A stretch of DNA of 64,000 nt from an uncultured Paracoccaceae bacterium (GCA_947495795.1 CANMAI010000004.1:1-64000); one strand, 5' to 3'; positions 1 to 9,214 are shown, counted from the stretch's first letter. Notes: generated by a model not told the origin, from the sequence alone. Numbers and translations: made by a program.

Positions 1-179
1 ATAAGATCAAAGCGGGCCATAACAAACGAGCAAACCATGGCGCTTCTCAAGACGAGTTTTTCAACACAATCAGCCCACATTGACCGATGCTGCATGATGC
101 ACGAATGTCTGCATTGCCTGCACAAGCTATTTGCGAACTGCTCATCGCAACGATTAGGATTGTCTCTAAAGGAAGTGCC

Positions 180-632
180 ATGAATGTGTTGAAATCCTTC
201 CTGATCGCTCCGGTCGCCGCATTTGTTGGCGGCTCATTGCATGCAGCCTGTGTAGACAGAGGCTACTCTTCGTTCGTTGAAAACGCCCACGTTGTGGAGC
301 TATGCGAGAATTCAAAATGCAGTATAGCTCGTCTAATCCGCCATTGCAGCAACATACATTACTTGGCGGAAGAGTACGAAATCGGCTTGGAGATTTGGCT
401 TTTCAGGGTACGAAACAGCAGTTCTGAGACCGGAAAGATCGAGGAATTTGCATTGGAAGTTCGACCCGCCGATCCAACGGGAATACCCCTGACAATGGTC
501 GATGGCAGACCTACGAGGTTGCTAGTTGGTGTTCCAATCGAGCAAAGCAGATTGGAACAAGTATCCTGCGTTCCAGTGAGCGATGCCCACGCTTGCAGCT
601 TCGCTGAAAGAATTCTGGCAGGGCTGAACTAG
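180..632 (+). CDS. Small exported hypothetical protein
   Basis: The ATG at 180 is preferred over the upstream in-frame start at 87 because it follows a purine-rich AAAGGAAG at about 169-176 and opens a clear Sec signal peptide: Lys5, a hydrophobic run, and cleavage likely after LHA near residue 22. The mature part is about 128 residues with several cysteines (CVDRG, ELCENSKC, HCSN, SCVP, HACS), which suggests disulfides in the periplasm or outside the cell. I do not recognise a family. Its base composition looks more A+T-rich than the genes further on, so it may be accessory DNA. It stands alone, with 259 bases of non-coding sequence before the convergent sulfotransferase gene. Confidence 0.6.
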   Translation: MNVLKSFLIAPVAAFVGGSLHAACVDRGYSSFVENAHVVELCENSKCSIARLIRHCSNIHYLAEEYEIGLEIWLFRVRNSSSETGKIEEFALEVRPADPTGIPLTMVDGRPTRLLVGVPIEQSRLEQVSCVPVSDAHACSFAERILAGLN

Positions 633-891
633 ACTAGACCTTGGGGTCTAGGTCGATTTGCGTCTCGAAAGATAGCCGACATTGGCGCAACCGCAGCGAA
701 TTCACACTTCGTCCGCCGAGCGGACTTTGAGATCAAGGGTTGCTCGGTGTTTCGGGTGTGATTGCCTGACAGAGACCATAGGTCGGTTCAGATTGACCGT
801 AGCCCTTTAGTCGAAGCTGCGGGACGTTCGTGGCCAGGTGGTTCGAATATCCGGGACCGTTTCCTGCTTTGATGAGTTGTGGATTGCGGGC

Positions 892-1563
892 TTAGCGCTT
901 CTCGTAGCCGAAATTCTCAAAATCCTCGGCGTAGAATTCATTGCAGAAGGCGACATGCTCCGGATTGTTGCGGAGTTTTTCCGCCTCTACCCGTTTGGCA
1001 TCGCCTCGGTCGAGGGAGTGGGGCAGGCTTTCGACATTGACACCGAGCTTGGGCAGGAGGTCGCGGACCTCTTCATCGTAGTTTTCGAACCGCACGAGGT
1101 GGAGCTGATCCTTCGGGATGCCATCAAGAAAGGATGTCTGCGTATCCAGCCCGTACATATCGGGGTGGCCTGGCTTAAAGGCGCGAGCGAAGGCGTGAAA
1201 TTCTTCTAGGCTGCGGCCCGGCTTGACCTGACCGAAAAGAAAGTTGGAGCCTGTGACGGCTTCATAGTCGGTGGAGAAGAACTCCTTATAAACCGAATGG
1301 CTCCAAGTATACGGGTCGCGCACGACGGCCAGGAACCGGTATTCGTGCATATCGTCCTTCAGACCCGGCGGGAAGCCGTTGGAAAACTTTGAATGCTGCT
1401 GGCCCTTGAAGTGCCATGTGCCCTGAAAGCCGTTGCCGCTGAGCCGCGTTTCCTGCTGGCGAAAGCGGGGCCATGTGTGAGGCGCGAGAAGAAGCGTGAG
1501 GGACGTGCCGCCTGTTTTGTAGATATGCACAAAGGCGAGCCGCAGTTCGGGCAATATCATCAT
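892..1563 (-). CDS. Sulfotransferase family protein
   Basis: A 223-residue protein of the PAPS-dependent sulfotransferase fold. The 5'-phosphosulfate-binding loop is visible near the N terminus (HIYKTGGTSL, residues about 13-22), and a 3'-phosphate-binding segment follows (VRDPYTWSHSVYKEF, mid-protein). Homologues transfer sulfate from PAPS to carbohydrates or small molecules; the acceptor cannot be told from sequence. The start is one of two adjacent ATG codons (1563 or 1560). It is transcribed divergently from the metzincin gene and shares no operon. No PAPS-synthesis genes lie beside it. The family call is fairly secure, the substrate unknown. Confidence 0.75.
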   Translation of the reverse strand: MMILPELRLAFVHIYKTGGTSLTLLLAPHTWPRFRQQETRLSGNGFQGTWHFKGQQHSKFSNGFPPGLKDDMHEYRFLAVVRDPYTWSHSVYKEFFSTDYEAVTGSNFLFGQVKPGRSLEEFHAFARAFKPGHPDMYGLDTQTSFLDGIPKDQLHLVRFENYDEEVRDLLPKLGVNVESLPHSLDRGDAKRVEAEKLRNNPEHVAFCNEFYAEDFENFGYEKR

Positions 1564-1863
1564 GGAATGCAGATCTTTCGTCTACTGACTTATACACATT
1601 ACGCGCGATGATCTGATATCTAAAAAGCCGCATCTGATCCGCACATTCATTGAAGAGAAGGTGTAATGGCGTTGCTGAGCTCTTGCAAGAGAGACGGCTC
1701 GTATGAGCGGCCTTGGACACGGGTGCATTCTCTCGGAAAAGGGGAAGCGCATCAAACTGTGCGCTTTCGCATTTTAGAGTTCGAATATTTCAATATTTTG
1801 AGCGCGGGCGCAGCAGAATTGCGCGCTCTTAACGATTTAGCTCAAATCATATGGAGAAAAGCC
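1564..1863. other. Intergenic region, divergent promoters
   Basis: A 300-base A+T-richer stretch between the divergent sulfotransferase and metzincin genes. An open frame runs through from 1666, but its codons look non-coding and a good ribosome site (GGAGAAAA at about 1851-1858) sits just before the ATG at 1864. It presumably holds both promoters; I see no clear repeat or operator. Confidence 0.4.
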
Positions 1864-3948
1864 ATGGCTGATCCGAATGAAGTGCCTGTACTCCCCGATG
1901 AAATTCTGCTGGACGAAGAGAGTGCTGAGGATAACCGACCGCCTTTTCAGCCAGCCTCCCGCATCCCGATTGATCCGGTTTTCCGCCAGCCATTCGTGCT
2001 GCGCAGCCTGAAACACGGAGCCTATTTTCTGCAGTGGAAACCCAAGAATTCGCCGTGGACACGGTATAACGGAACGATGCGCGTTGAGCGGCATGGGCTT
2101 TCGACAACTGCCTCCGGCGATCTATACACGCACTCGGCCTATACGTTCACATCCTGGCCGACGTTCCGGATTATTCCCAATCCGGACCCTTCGCCAAGTG
2201 CAGGCATCCCTATTTTCTCGCGTTCGCGCTATCGTTATTACCTGCGGGTAACGCAGATCCTGCAATGGTACACTTTCGGTAACTCTTTCACCATGCGGTT
2301 CGAGCGGTTCCGCTTTGACAGCACAACCAACACGTGGAGCAATGAGGGGCTGCATTCTGCGGTGATGACCTTCAAATCGGCGCCAGCAGGGTATCCGGCG
2401 GGTGCGACATATCTTGAGGGCGATCTGAAGAGCCCGGCGGGTGTGGATCTTGGCACCATCTCGATGGGTTGGGTTTCCAGATATCTGCGCAAGGCCACGA
2501 TCGAGATTGATCGGGTGTCTGCCTCCGATTATCCGGCCGGCAATGGTGCGGGTGCCACATGGCAATCCGTGTTCGAGGATGTGGATTGGGATGTGAATGC
2601 CTATTCCAGCGATACAAATCTGACGGAGCCGTCCGGGCAGTTCTGGTCCAATGCGGAAATGCATTCGGCCATGCTGGCACGGCGGGATTCCGCCAATCTG
2701 GATAATGAGTGGCGGTATCATCTGCTTTGCGTGCGGCGGCTTGATGCCACGTCGCGCGGGATCATGTACGACAATTCCGGCACGGACAGTAACAACATCC
2801 CGCGGGAGGGGGCCGGTATTTCCAGCCACTGGGTGATCCCTTCCACGGCGCAATGGGGAACGGTGCAGGGCCAGCAGTTCGGCGATGCGACGGGTCCCTA
2901 TTTCCGGACGGCCGTGCATGAGATCGGCCATGCGATGGGGCTCTATCACAACTCTTCCGATAACGGCTTCATGCACACCACGGGCCAGATTGCAGCGAGC
3001 CCCGGTGTGTTCCCGTCCAATATCCAGTGGTCGTTCAATGCGGCGGATGCCAAGCGGTTGCGGCATATGCCTGATCCTTGGGTGCGGCCGGGGATGATAC
3101 CCTTTGGATCATCTTACAGTTCCGCGCCGATCAGCGATGATGAGGCGATGGATCTGAACGGACCGCTGGAGCTGAAGGTGGAGCCATTGATGGATGCCGT
3201 GCCCATCGGTGCGCCGGTACGGGTGAAGGTGACGCTGACCAACCATTCGGACAGCGCCATGGAGGTGCCCGACAGTCTGAGCCTGAAATCGGAGCATGTG
3301 AGCGGGCGGATCGTTGATCCGGCGGCAACTGTGCGCGGCTTCCAGTCCGTCATGAAATGCGTGGAAGAGCACGCGCATGAGGTGCTGAAGCCCGGTGCCT
3401 CCATGTCTGCCGATCTCACGCTTCTGCGCGGGCGCGATGGTGCGCTTTTCCCGGCTCCGGGGCTTCACAAGATTGTTGTGGATGTCTGCTGGGAGATGAA
3501 CGGCATGGCGGTGAAGGTGTCCGGCAAGGACAGCGTGATGGTGACGCATGTGGAGGATAATGCCCATGCGGTTGCTGCCAAGGCTGCGCTGACGGAGCCT
3601 GATCTGTTGCTGACGCTGGCCATCGGTGGCGATCATCTGGAAGAGGGGAACCGCGCTCTGGATGCGGCGATGGAGAGCGATGTTCTTGCGCCGCATTACG
3701 CCTTGGTGAAGGCCAAGCAGGTGGGCCGGCGCTTTGGCAAGCGCAAGGGGAATGCCGTGGCGGCGGTAAAGGCGCTGGGGAATAACCCGGTGGTTTCAAC
3801 CTCTGAAGCGCGGCGCGTTGCCGAGATGGTCAAGGGCACGACGAATGCCGCTCTGAAGAAATCGGGCGGCAGCGGCCTTGCCAAGAAGCTCAAATCTGTC
3901 GCCAATGGGGATAAGATGGTTGCCTCACTGGTGGATAGCATGAGTTGA
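1864..3948 (+). CDS. Metzincin-type zinc metalloprotease, no signal peptide
   Basis: A 694-residue protein carrying the extended zinc-binding signature HEIGHAMGLYH at residues 352-362 and a candidate Met-turn at Met370 (NGFMHTT), the hallmarks of metzincins such as matrixins. The N-terminal 330 residues form an uncharacterised domain rich in aromatic and Thr residues; the C-terminal half contains an Ig-like beta segment (VKVTLTNHSDSAMEV) and a Lys/Ala-rich tail. The ATG at 1864 is chosen for its ribosome site and because upstream codons look non-coding. There is no Sec or Tat signal peptide (it begins MADPNEVPVLPDE), so it acts in the cytoplasm or leaves by a non-Sec route. The next gene overlaps its stop codon. 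Confidence 0.75.
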   Translation: MADPNEVPVLPDEILLDEESAEDNRPPFQPASRIPIDPVFRQPFVLRSLKHGAYFLQWKPKNSPWTRYNGTMRVERHGLSTTASGDLYTHSAYTFTSWPTFRIIPNPDPSPSAGIPIFSRSRYRYYLRVTQILQWYTFGNSFTMRFERFRFDSTTNTWSNEGLHSAVMTFKSAPAGYPAGATYLEGDLKSPAGVDLGTISMGWVSRYLRKATIEIDRVSASDYPAGNGAGATWQSVFEDVDWDVNAYSSDTNLTEPSGQFWSNAEMHSAMLARRDSANLDNEWRYHLLCVRRLDATSRGIMYDNSGTDSNNIPREGAGISSHWVIPSTAQWGTVQGQQFGDATGPYFRTAVHEIGHAMGLYHNSSDNGFMHTTGQIAASPGVFPSNIQWSFNAADAKRLRHMPDPWVRPGMIPFGSSYSSAPISDDEAMDLNGPLELKVEPLMDAVPIGAPVRVKVTLTNHSDSAMEVPDSLSLKSEHVSGRIVDPAATVRGFQSVMKCVEEHAHEVLKPGASMSADLTLLRGRDGALFPAPGLHKIVVDVCWEMNGMAVKVSGKDSVMVTHVEDNAHAVAAKAALTEPDLLLTLAIGGDHLEEGNRALDAAMESDVLAPHYALVKAKQVGRRFGKRKGNAVAAVKALGNNPVVSTSEARRVAEMVKGTTNAALKKSGGSGLAKKLKSVANGDKMVASLVDSMS

Positions 3949-4328
3949 GCTTGAGGAAACGCATGATACTTGCGGTGGCCGCCTCTGCGGCCACTGTTTT
4001 TGCCTCCGCTCCGGCGGAGGCGCATTGGCGGGGACACGTGATGGACAGGGATTTGCTGAGCGGTGTTTGGGTGCGGAGCGCAGGTGAAGCTTGTGCGGAG
4101 GCGTATCCGGAGCGGATAGAGATGCAGGATCTTGGGATTTACGCGGCGCCCGGTGCGGTGGATGCAGGCAAGCTCTGGCATTCCGGCGATTGGGAGCTGG
4201 AGGGGGGTGTGCTGAAGATGCAGGCCGCGAACGATGCGATGTTGCCCTACAGAATTGCCGCGCTGAGCGGCGGCGAGATGGTTCTGCTTGACGCTGATGG
4301 CTGCCGGATCGTGTATCGGAAGGCGTAG
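3945..4328 (+). CDS. Small exported hypothetical protein
   Basis: About 127 residues with a Sec signal peptide. Using TTG at 3945, the n-region is MSLRKR, followed by a hydrophobic core and cleavage at SAPAEA-HW. An ATG at 3963 with GAGG at 3953-3956 is the alternative, but it would leave the signal peptide without positive charges. The TTG overlaps the protease stop codon, so the two genes are probably co-transcribed. The mature domain of about 100 residues has two cysteines (EACAEAYPE and DADGCRIVYR) and resembles small periplasmic proteins of alphaproteobacteria; I do not recognise a named family. Its stop codon abuts the convergent ecm stop with no spacer. Confidence 0.6.
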   Translation: MSLRKRMILAVAASAATVFASAPAEAHWRGHVMDRDLLSGVWVRSAGEACAEAYPERIEMQDLGIYAAPGAVDAGKLWHSGDWELEGGVLKMQAANDAMLPYRIAALSGGEMVLLDADGCRIVYRKA

Positions 4329-6308
4329 CTATTCTGCGGCAATCTCGGTTTTGCCTGTGACCAGTTCCACGACATCGGCCATGATTGCATTGAGATCGAA
4401 ATCCTTCGGCGTGTAGACGCGGGCAACGCCACGCTCCAGCAGGCGCTGGCGGTCCAACTCGGGAATGATACCGCCTGCGATGACGGGGGCGCCTTTGAGA
4501 GGCGAAGCTTCGAGCCTCGTGAGGAACTCTTCGATCAGCGGCATGTGCGAGCCGGACAGGATGGAGAGGCCGATGATGTGGACTTTGGCTTCTTCCGCGG
4601 CCTCGATCAGGGCCTCTGGTGTCATCCGGATGCCTTCGTAGAAGACGCGCATGCCGCAATCGCGGGCGCGCACGGCAATTTGCTCGGCACCGTTTGAGTG
4701 GCCGTCGAGGCCTGGTTTGCCCATGAGAAAACGGATGGGCTGCCCGAGCCTCTCAGAGGCACGGGAAACCGTTTCGCGAATAGTGTCGAGGCCTGTGGCG
4801 GCGTTTGAGGGGCTTGAGCCGACGCCGGTAGGCGCCCGATACTCGCCGAAAACCTGCCGCATGGCAGCCGCCCATTCGCCGGTGGTGACGCCTGCTTTTG
4901 CGGCCTGGATACTGGGTGGCATGATGTTGGTGCCGGTTTTGGCGGCTTCTTTCAGGGCGTCGAGGGCGGCTTCTACGCCGGAGCTGTTGCGGGCATCCCT
5001 CCACTGGTTGAGGCGGTCGATTTGCTCGGCCTCTACGGCTGGGTCCACCGTCATGATGCCACCATCGCCTGCGGTGAGGGGGCTTTCCTCGCCCTCGGTG
5101 TATTTGTTGACGCCCACGACCGTAGTGTGGCCGTGTTCGATATTGGTGAGGCGCTCAGAATTCGCCGCGACGAGGCGAGACTTCATATAGTCGATCGCGG
5201 CGACGGCCCCGCCCATCTCATCGATGGTTTTGAGTTCCTCGCGGGCAGAGGCTTTGAGTGCTTCGACCTTGGCATCGATGGCCGGGTTGCCGTCGAAAAG
5301 GTCGGGGTACTCCAGAAGGTCCGTCTCGTAAGCCATGATCTGCTGCATTCTGAGGGACCATTGCTGATCCCACGGGCGTGGCAGGCCGAGGGCTTCGTTC
5401 CATGCGGGGAGCTGGACAGCGCGGGCGCGGGCCTTTTTAGAAAGTGTGACGGCCAGCATCTCTATCAGGATGCGATAAACGTTGTTTTCCGGTTGCTGTT
5501 CGGTGAGCCCCAAGGAATTCACCTGCACGCCGTATCGGAAACGGCGGAGTTTTGGGTCGCTGACGCCGTAGCGTGTTTCGCATATTTCATCCCAGAGATC
5601 GGTGAAGGCGCGCATCTTGCAAAGCTCGGTGACAAAGCGGATGCCTGCGTTCACGAAGAAGGAGATGCGGCCGACGATGGTGGGGAAATCCTCCGCCGGG
5701 ACCTTGTCGCGCACTTCGTCCAGTACAGCCTGCGCCGTCGCGAGCGCGTAGGCAAGCTCCTGCTCCGGTGTCGCTCCCGCTTCCTGCAGGTGATAGGAAC
5801 AGATGTTCATCGGGTTCCATTTGGGTATGGCCTGGTAGCAATAGGTGGCGACATCGCCGATGAGGCGGAGGCTGGGCGCTGGCGGGAAGATGTAGGTGCC
5901 GCGGGAAAGATATTCCTTGATGATGTCGTTCTGCACCGTGCCCTGGAGCTTGGTGATATCGGCCCCCTGCTCTTCTGCGACTGCGATGTAGAGAGAGAGG
6001 AGCCACGGAGCGGTGGCGTTGATTGTCATGGAGGTGTTCATTTGTTCGACGGGGATGCCCTCGAACAGGGTGCGCATATCGCCGAGGTGAGAGACAGGAA
6101 CGCCAACCTTGCCGACCTCTCCACGGCTGAGTTTGTGATCGCTGTCGTATCCCGTTTGGGTCGGCAGATCGAAGGCAACGGAGAGCCCGGTTTGGCCCTT
6201 CGCGAGATTGCCTTTGTAGAGCGCATTTGAAGCTGTTGCTGTGGAATGGCCAGCGTAGGTGCGAAAGAGCCAAGGTCGGGATTTCTCGGGTGTCGGGCTC
6301 TCTGTCAT
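4329..6308 (-). CDS. ecm: Ethylmalonyl-CoA mutase (B12-dependent)
   Basis: A 659-residue single-chain acyl-CoA mutase, the usual length for ethylmalonyl-CoA mutase (also called MeaA). The N-terminal TIM-barrel substrate domain contains YAGHSTATASNALYKGN and FDLPTQTGYDSDH. The C-terminal cobalamin domain has the DxHxxG motif at D535-G-H537-S-N-G540. It interconverts (2R)-ethylmalonyl-CoA and (2S)-methylsuccinyl-CoA in the ethylmalonyl-CoA pathway for acetyl-CoA assimilation without glyoxylate bypass. Assignment as ecm rather than methylmalonyl-CoA mutase rests on family resemblance, length, and the nearby ccr. The upstream region carries TTGCGCAAGAA, also found before ccr. Confidence 0.93.
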   Translation of the reverse strand: MTESPTPEKSRPWLFRTYAGHSTATASNALYKGNLAKGQTGLSVAFDLPTQTGYDSDHKLSRGEVGKVGVPVSHLGDMRTLFEGIPVEQMNTSMTINATAPWLLSLYIAVAEEQGADITKLQGTVQNDIIKEYLSRGTYIFPPAPSLRLIGDVATYCYQAIPKWNPMNICSYHLQEAGATPEQELAYALATAQAVLDEVRDKVPAEDFPTIVGRISFFVNAGIRFVTELCKMRAFTDLWDEICETRYGVSDPKLRRFRYGVQVNSLGLTEQQPENNVYRILIEMLAVTLSKKARARAVQLPAWNEALGLPRPWDQQWSLRMQQIMAYETDLLEYPDLFDGNPAIDAKVEALKASAREELKTIDEMGGAVAAIDYMKSRLVAANSERLTNIEHGHTTVVGVNKYTEGEESPLTAGDGGIMTVDPAVEAEQIDRLNQWRDARNSSGVEAALDALKEAAKTGTNIMPPSIQAAKAGVTTGEWAAAMRQVFGEYRAPTGVGSSPSNAATGLDTIRETVSRASERLGQPIRFLMGKPGLDGHSNGAEQIAVRARDCGMRVFYEGIRMTPEALIEAAEEAKVHIIGLSILSGSHMPLIEEFLTRLEASPLKGAPVIAGGIIPELDRQRLLERGVARVYTPKDFDLNAIMADVVELVTGKTEIAAE

Positions 6309-6376
6309 CCTTATGCTCCATCTTGCGCTACGTCAGGAAATGCTGCACTGCGACAGAAGTTGCACGGATAAGATTG

Positions 6377-6387
6377 TTGCGCAAGAA
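6377..6387 (+). promoter_or_regulatory. TTGCGCAAGAA motif upstream of ecm
   Basis: The 11-mer TTGCGCAAGAA lies 69-79 bases upstream of the ecm start. The identical 11-mer occurs at 7763-7773 just upstream of ccr. The core TTGCGCAA is palindromic, so gene orientation does not matter. ScfR-family regulators (RamB, PccR) of acyl-CoA metabolism recognise related TTTGCAAA-type sites, so a shared regulator is plausible but is inference. Confidence 0.45.
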
Positions 6388-6546
6388 GAAAAGAATTGTC
6401 GTGAAAATTTCACGCCGAATTCCTGGCTGCTGAAAAATATGTGCCGGCCACCTGCTACATCACATCCGGGAGGAGGATGATGAAGCGTGTGACCGGCACG
6501 GAAATGCCGATGGGGGGGACTACGGCATTGTCTTCTCAGGATACTC

Positions 6547-7431
6547 TCATAATTGTTCGTAAAGCGTTACTGCCTGGTTCATTGTGGACAGCAGCGGATC
6601 GGTTTGAGAGGCCATGGCTGTCAGATCGAAGGCATCGATGCGCTTGCCTTTTTCGATTTCCACACAGATGCCCTTGAGATCTGCCCAGATGGATTTGACC
6701 TCCTGCAGCTTGAGGCGGATATGGGACGGCGGGGCGGGGAGCGAGATTGTGGGCAACCCGTCGATCAGCGCCGAAAGGCTGTTGTCGAAGAGCCTTGATG
6801 TCTCGCGCAACTTTTCCCGGTTGTCCGTTGCGTTGTAACCAAGACCGATCAGCGCGGTTTCCTTCGCCATCTTCTGGCTCAGCATGCGCTGACGGCCCGC
6901 GACATTGATGGAGATTGCGATACCGAGGCTTGTATCCGTCTCTCCATAGGTGGAGACCATTTGCTTCACGGCGTTGTCGGACGCGAAGAGGACGGCAGTG
7001 TTCATGCGGGCGACCTTGGAAATTTCCTGCTCGGACACTCCGCCCTGCGCAGCTATACCTGCCATCAGCGGGCCAAACACCTCCCAGAGACCGGCAACGG
7101 ATTGAAGACTTTCCCGCACGATATCATGCTCTTCCGCGGGAAGGCCAAGCGCGGTATCGCCGTGCTCCAGCCCCTTAAGCGTTTGATCGAAGAGGGCGTG
7201 CGACTCCTCAAGCATTTCCTTGTGGCGGCTTTCCTCGATACTGAGAGCCATGAGAAAGGCGGCCTTGCTCATCCTTTGGCTGAGCATGCGCTGGCGACCG
7301 GCAAGATTGATCTTGGCTCGGGCCTGCGCATCGGTTGCGGCAATTGCGGTAAAGGGAAGAGAGGTTGCGAGGCAAGCGCCTCCGACGACGCCAAACGCGT
7401 GGCGACGCGTGAAGTTGATTGGGGATACCAT
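6547..7431 (-). CDS. Periplasmic PilJ-N (type IV pili chemotaxis transducer N-terminal) protein
   Basis: A 294-residue protein with two copies of the PilJ/NarX-type sensor motif: AGRQRMLSQRMSK at residues 44-56 and AGRQRMLSQKMAK at 178-190. Each begins a helical bundle of about 130 residues. The N terminus has a twin-arginine-like signal (TRRHAFGVVGG) ending near TAIA-A, so it is probably periplasmic. There are no transmembrane, HAMP, methyl-accepting or kinase domains, so it is a stand-alone ligand-binding module whose partner is not in the window. It sits between ecm and ccr and is transcribed with ecm orientation, but 238 bases separate them. Ligand unknown; nitrate is sensed by related domains in NarX. 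Confidence 0.75.
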   Translation of the reverse strand: MVSPINFTRRHAFGVVGGACLATSLPFTAIAATDAQARAKINLAGRQRMLSQRMSKAAFLMALSIEESRHKEMLEESHALFDQTLKGLEHGDTALGLPAEEHDIVRESLQSVAGLWEVFGPLMAGIAAQGGVSEQEISKVARMNTAVLFASDNAVKQMVSTYGETDTSLGIAISINVAGRQRMLSQKMAKETALIGLGYNATDNREKLRETSRLFDNSLSALIDGLPTISLPAPPSHIRLKLQEVKSIWADLKGICVEIEKGKRIDAFDLTAMASQTDPLLSTMNQAVTLYEQL

Positions 7432-7785
7432 TGGGTTCTCTTGCTGTTGAAGTTTTCAGGAGGGGGAACTGATCGACTAACAACTCAGAGGTGTATTCTG
7501 CCCAATTATGGCGAAACTATGAACACATGTATCTCGGGGAATGGTTTAGGTTTGGTTAACAAAAATGCCATTTCAAGCGCTTTGAACAGACAATTCCCAC
7601 CTTATCTTCGACCCCTTAGATATTGAAACAGTTAACCAAATTACGCCACCGGAATTAATGGGCTTTCAATTTGTGTGCAGTGCAAAAAAAATATTCTTGC
7701 ACCTGCTGCCTAATTAAATTACATAAATTATCAAGTTTACGCACGTTTATGGCGCAATTAAATTGCGCAAGAATTGGAGAAACCT
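7432..7785. promoter_or_regulatory. ccr upstream regulatory region
   Basis: A 354-base A+T-rich region between the divergent PilJ-N and ccr genes. It contains a palindrome GCGCAATT-A-AATTGCGC at 7752-7768, which includes TTGCGCAA (7763-7770), and an inverted repeat GTGCAA-n11-TTGCAC at 7680-7685/7697-7702. There is also a CtrA-like near match TTTA-n7-TTAAC at 7545-7560. The palindrome ends 17 bases before the ccr ATG, close enough to affect initiation. No RNA gene is seen. Confidence 0.5.
7763..7773 (+). promoter_or_regulatory. TTGCGCAAGAA motif upstream of ccr
   Basis: Same 11-mer as at 6377-6387 before ecm. Here it forms the right arm of a larger palindrome (7752-7768) and runs up to the ribosome site GGAGA at 7776-7780. 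A bound regulator would probably repress from this position unless the transcript starts further downstream. Confidence 0.45.
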
Positions 7786-9060
7786 ATGCTGGACGCCGAA
7801 TCAAAGGATCGTGGAGACATGTCGGAGAAGCCACTTTACGCTGTGGGAGAGATCCCACCCCTTGGATTTGTGCCGGACCAGATGCACGCCTGGGCGATCC
7901 GGCGGGACCGACACGGTGAGCCCGATACCGCGATGCAGCTGGAAGTGGTTGATACACCGAAACCAGACAGCCACGAGGTGCTGGTGCTCGTGATGGCGGC
8001 TGGAGTGAACTACAATGGGGTTTGGGCGGCGCTCGGCACGCCGATCTCTCCTTTTGATGTACACAAGGCACCCTTTCATATCGCAGGCTCCGATGCTTCG
8101 GGCATCGTATGGGCGGTGGGTGAGAAGGTACGGCGCTGGAAGGTTGGCGACGAGGTGGTGATCCATTGCAACCAGGATGATGGGGATGACGAGCATTGCA
8201 ATGGCGGCGATCCAATGTTCAGCCCGAGCCAGCGGATTTGGGGGTATGAGACGCCTGATGGCAGCTTTGCGCAATTTACATGTGTGCAGAGCCAGCAGTT
8301 GATGCCGCGGCCCAAGCATCTGACATGGGAGGAAAGCGCCTGCTATACGCTGACGCTGGCCACGGCTTACCGGATGCTTTTCGGCCATGCGCCGCATGAG
8401 CTGCGGCCGGGGCAGAATGTACTGGTGTGGGGAGCTTCGGGTGGTCTTGGGTCTTACGCAATACAGCTGATCAACACTGCGGGCGCCAATGCGATTGGTA
8501 TAATTTCAGACGAGGACAAGCGTGAATTTGTTATGGGCCTGGGTGCGAAGGGCGTGCTGAACCGGAAGGATTTCAATTGTTGGGGACAGATGCCGACTGT
8601 GAATTCGCCGGAGTATAAGGAATGGTTTGGCGAGGTGCGGAAGTTCGGCAAGGCGATCTGGGAGATCACCGGCAAGGGTGTGAACGTGGATATGGTGTTT
8701 GAGCATCCTGGCGAGGCGACGATGCCTGTTTCCACCTTCGTGGTGAAGAAGGGCGGCATGGTTGTGATCTGCGCCGGTACAACGGGATACAACCTGACGA
8801 TGGATGCACGGTATCTCTGGATGCACCAGAAGCGGGTCCAGGGCAGCCATTTCGCGAACCTGAAACAGGCCGCCTCCGCCAATCAGTTGATGGTGGAGCG
8901 GCGGTTGGATCCTTGCATGTCGGAGGTTTTCCCTTGGGCGGAAATCCCGGAAGGGCATATGAAGATGCGGCGGAATGAGCATAAACCGGGCAATATGGCG
9001 GTGCTTGTGGGCGCGCCGTGCACCGGATTGCGCACTTTGGAAGATTGTCTTGAAGGTTAG
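7786..9060 (+). CDS. ccr: Crotonyl-CoA carboxylase/reductase
   Basis: About 424 residues, the family norm. It belongs to the zinc-less medium-chain dehydrogenase/reductase group, with the family segments AAGVNYNGVWAALG, HCNQDDGDDEHCNGGDPMF and the nucleotide-binding loop GASGGLG at about 216-222. It reductively carboxylates crotonyl-CoA with NADPH and CO2 to (2S)-ethylmalonyl-CoA, the defining step of the ethylmalonyl-CoA pathway. ATG at 7786 follows GGAGA at 7776-7780; a TTG at 7774 is in frame but less likely. Its product, after epimerisation, is the substrate of Ecm encoded nearby. Confidence 0.95.
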   Translation: MLDAESKDRGDMSEKPLYAVGEIPPLGFVPDQMHAWAIRRDRHGEPDTAMQLEVVDTPKPDSHEVLVLVMAAGVNYNGVWAALGTPISPFDVHKAPFHIAGSDASGIVWAVGEKVRRWKVGDEVVIHCNQDDGDDEHCNGGDPMFSPSQRIWGYETPDGSFAQFTCVQSQQLMPRPKHLTWEESACYTLTLATAYRMLFGHAPHELRPGQNVLVWGASGGLGSYAIQLINTAGANAIGIISDEDKREFVMGLGAKGVLNRKDFNCWGQMPTVNSPEYKEWFGEVRKFGKAIWEITGKGVNVDMVFEHPGEATMPVSTFVVKKGGMVVICAGTTGYNLTMDARYLWMHQKRVQGSHFANLKQAASANQLMVERRLDPCMSEVFPWAEIPEGHMKMRRNEHKPGNMAVLVGAPCTGLRTLEDCLEG

Positions 9061-9214
9061 GATTCTTCGCTCTATACGGTGGCTTTCCGGCAATTAATCT
9101 TGCCGGAATCATACAAAAATCCCTACAAATCAATGATTTCAGCAAAGTATTTTGCGCCGCCTCGCTATTTTGGGGGAGTAGAAAATCGCGAGGCAACTGC
9201 TAGAATATTAGGTG

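Noticed and set aside
5022-6230. 402-residue open frame on the plus strand
   Set aside because: Opposite ecm, which has full-length mutase homology features.
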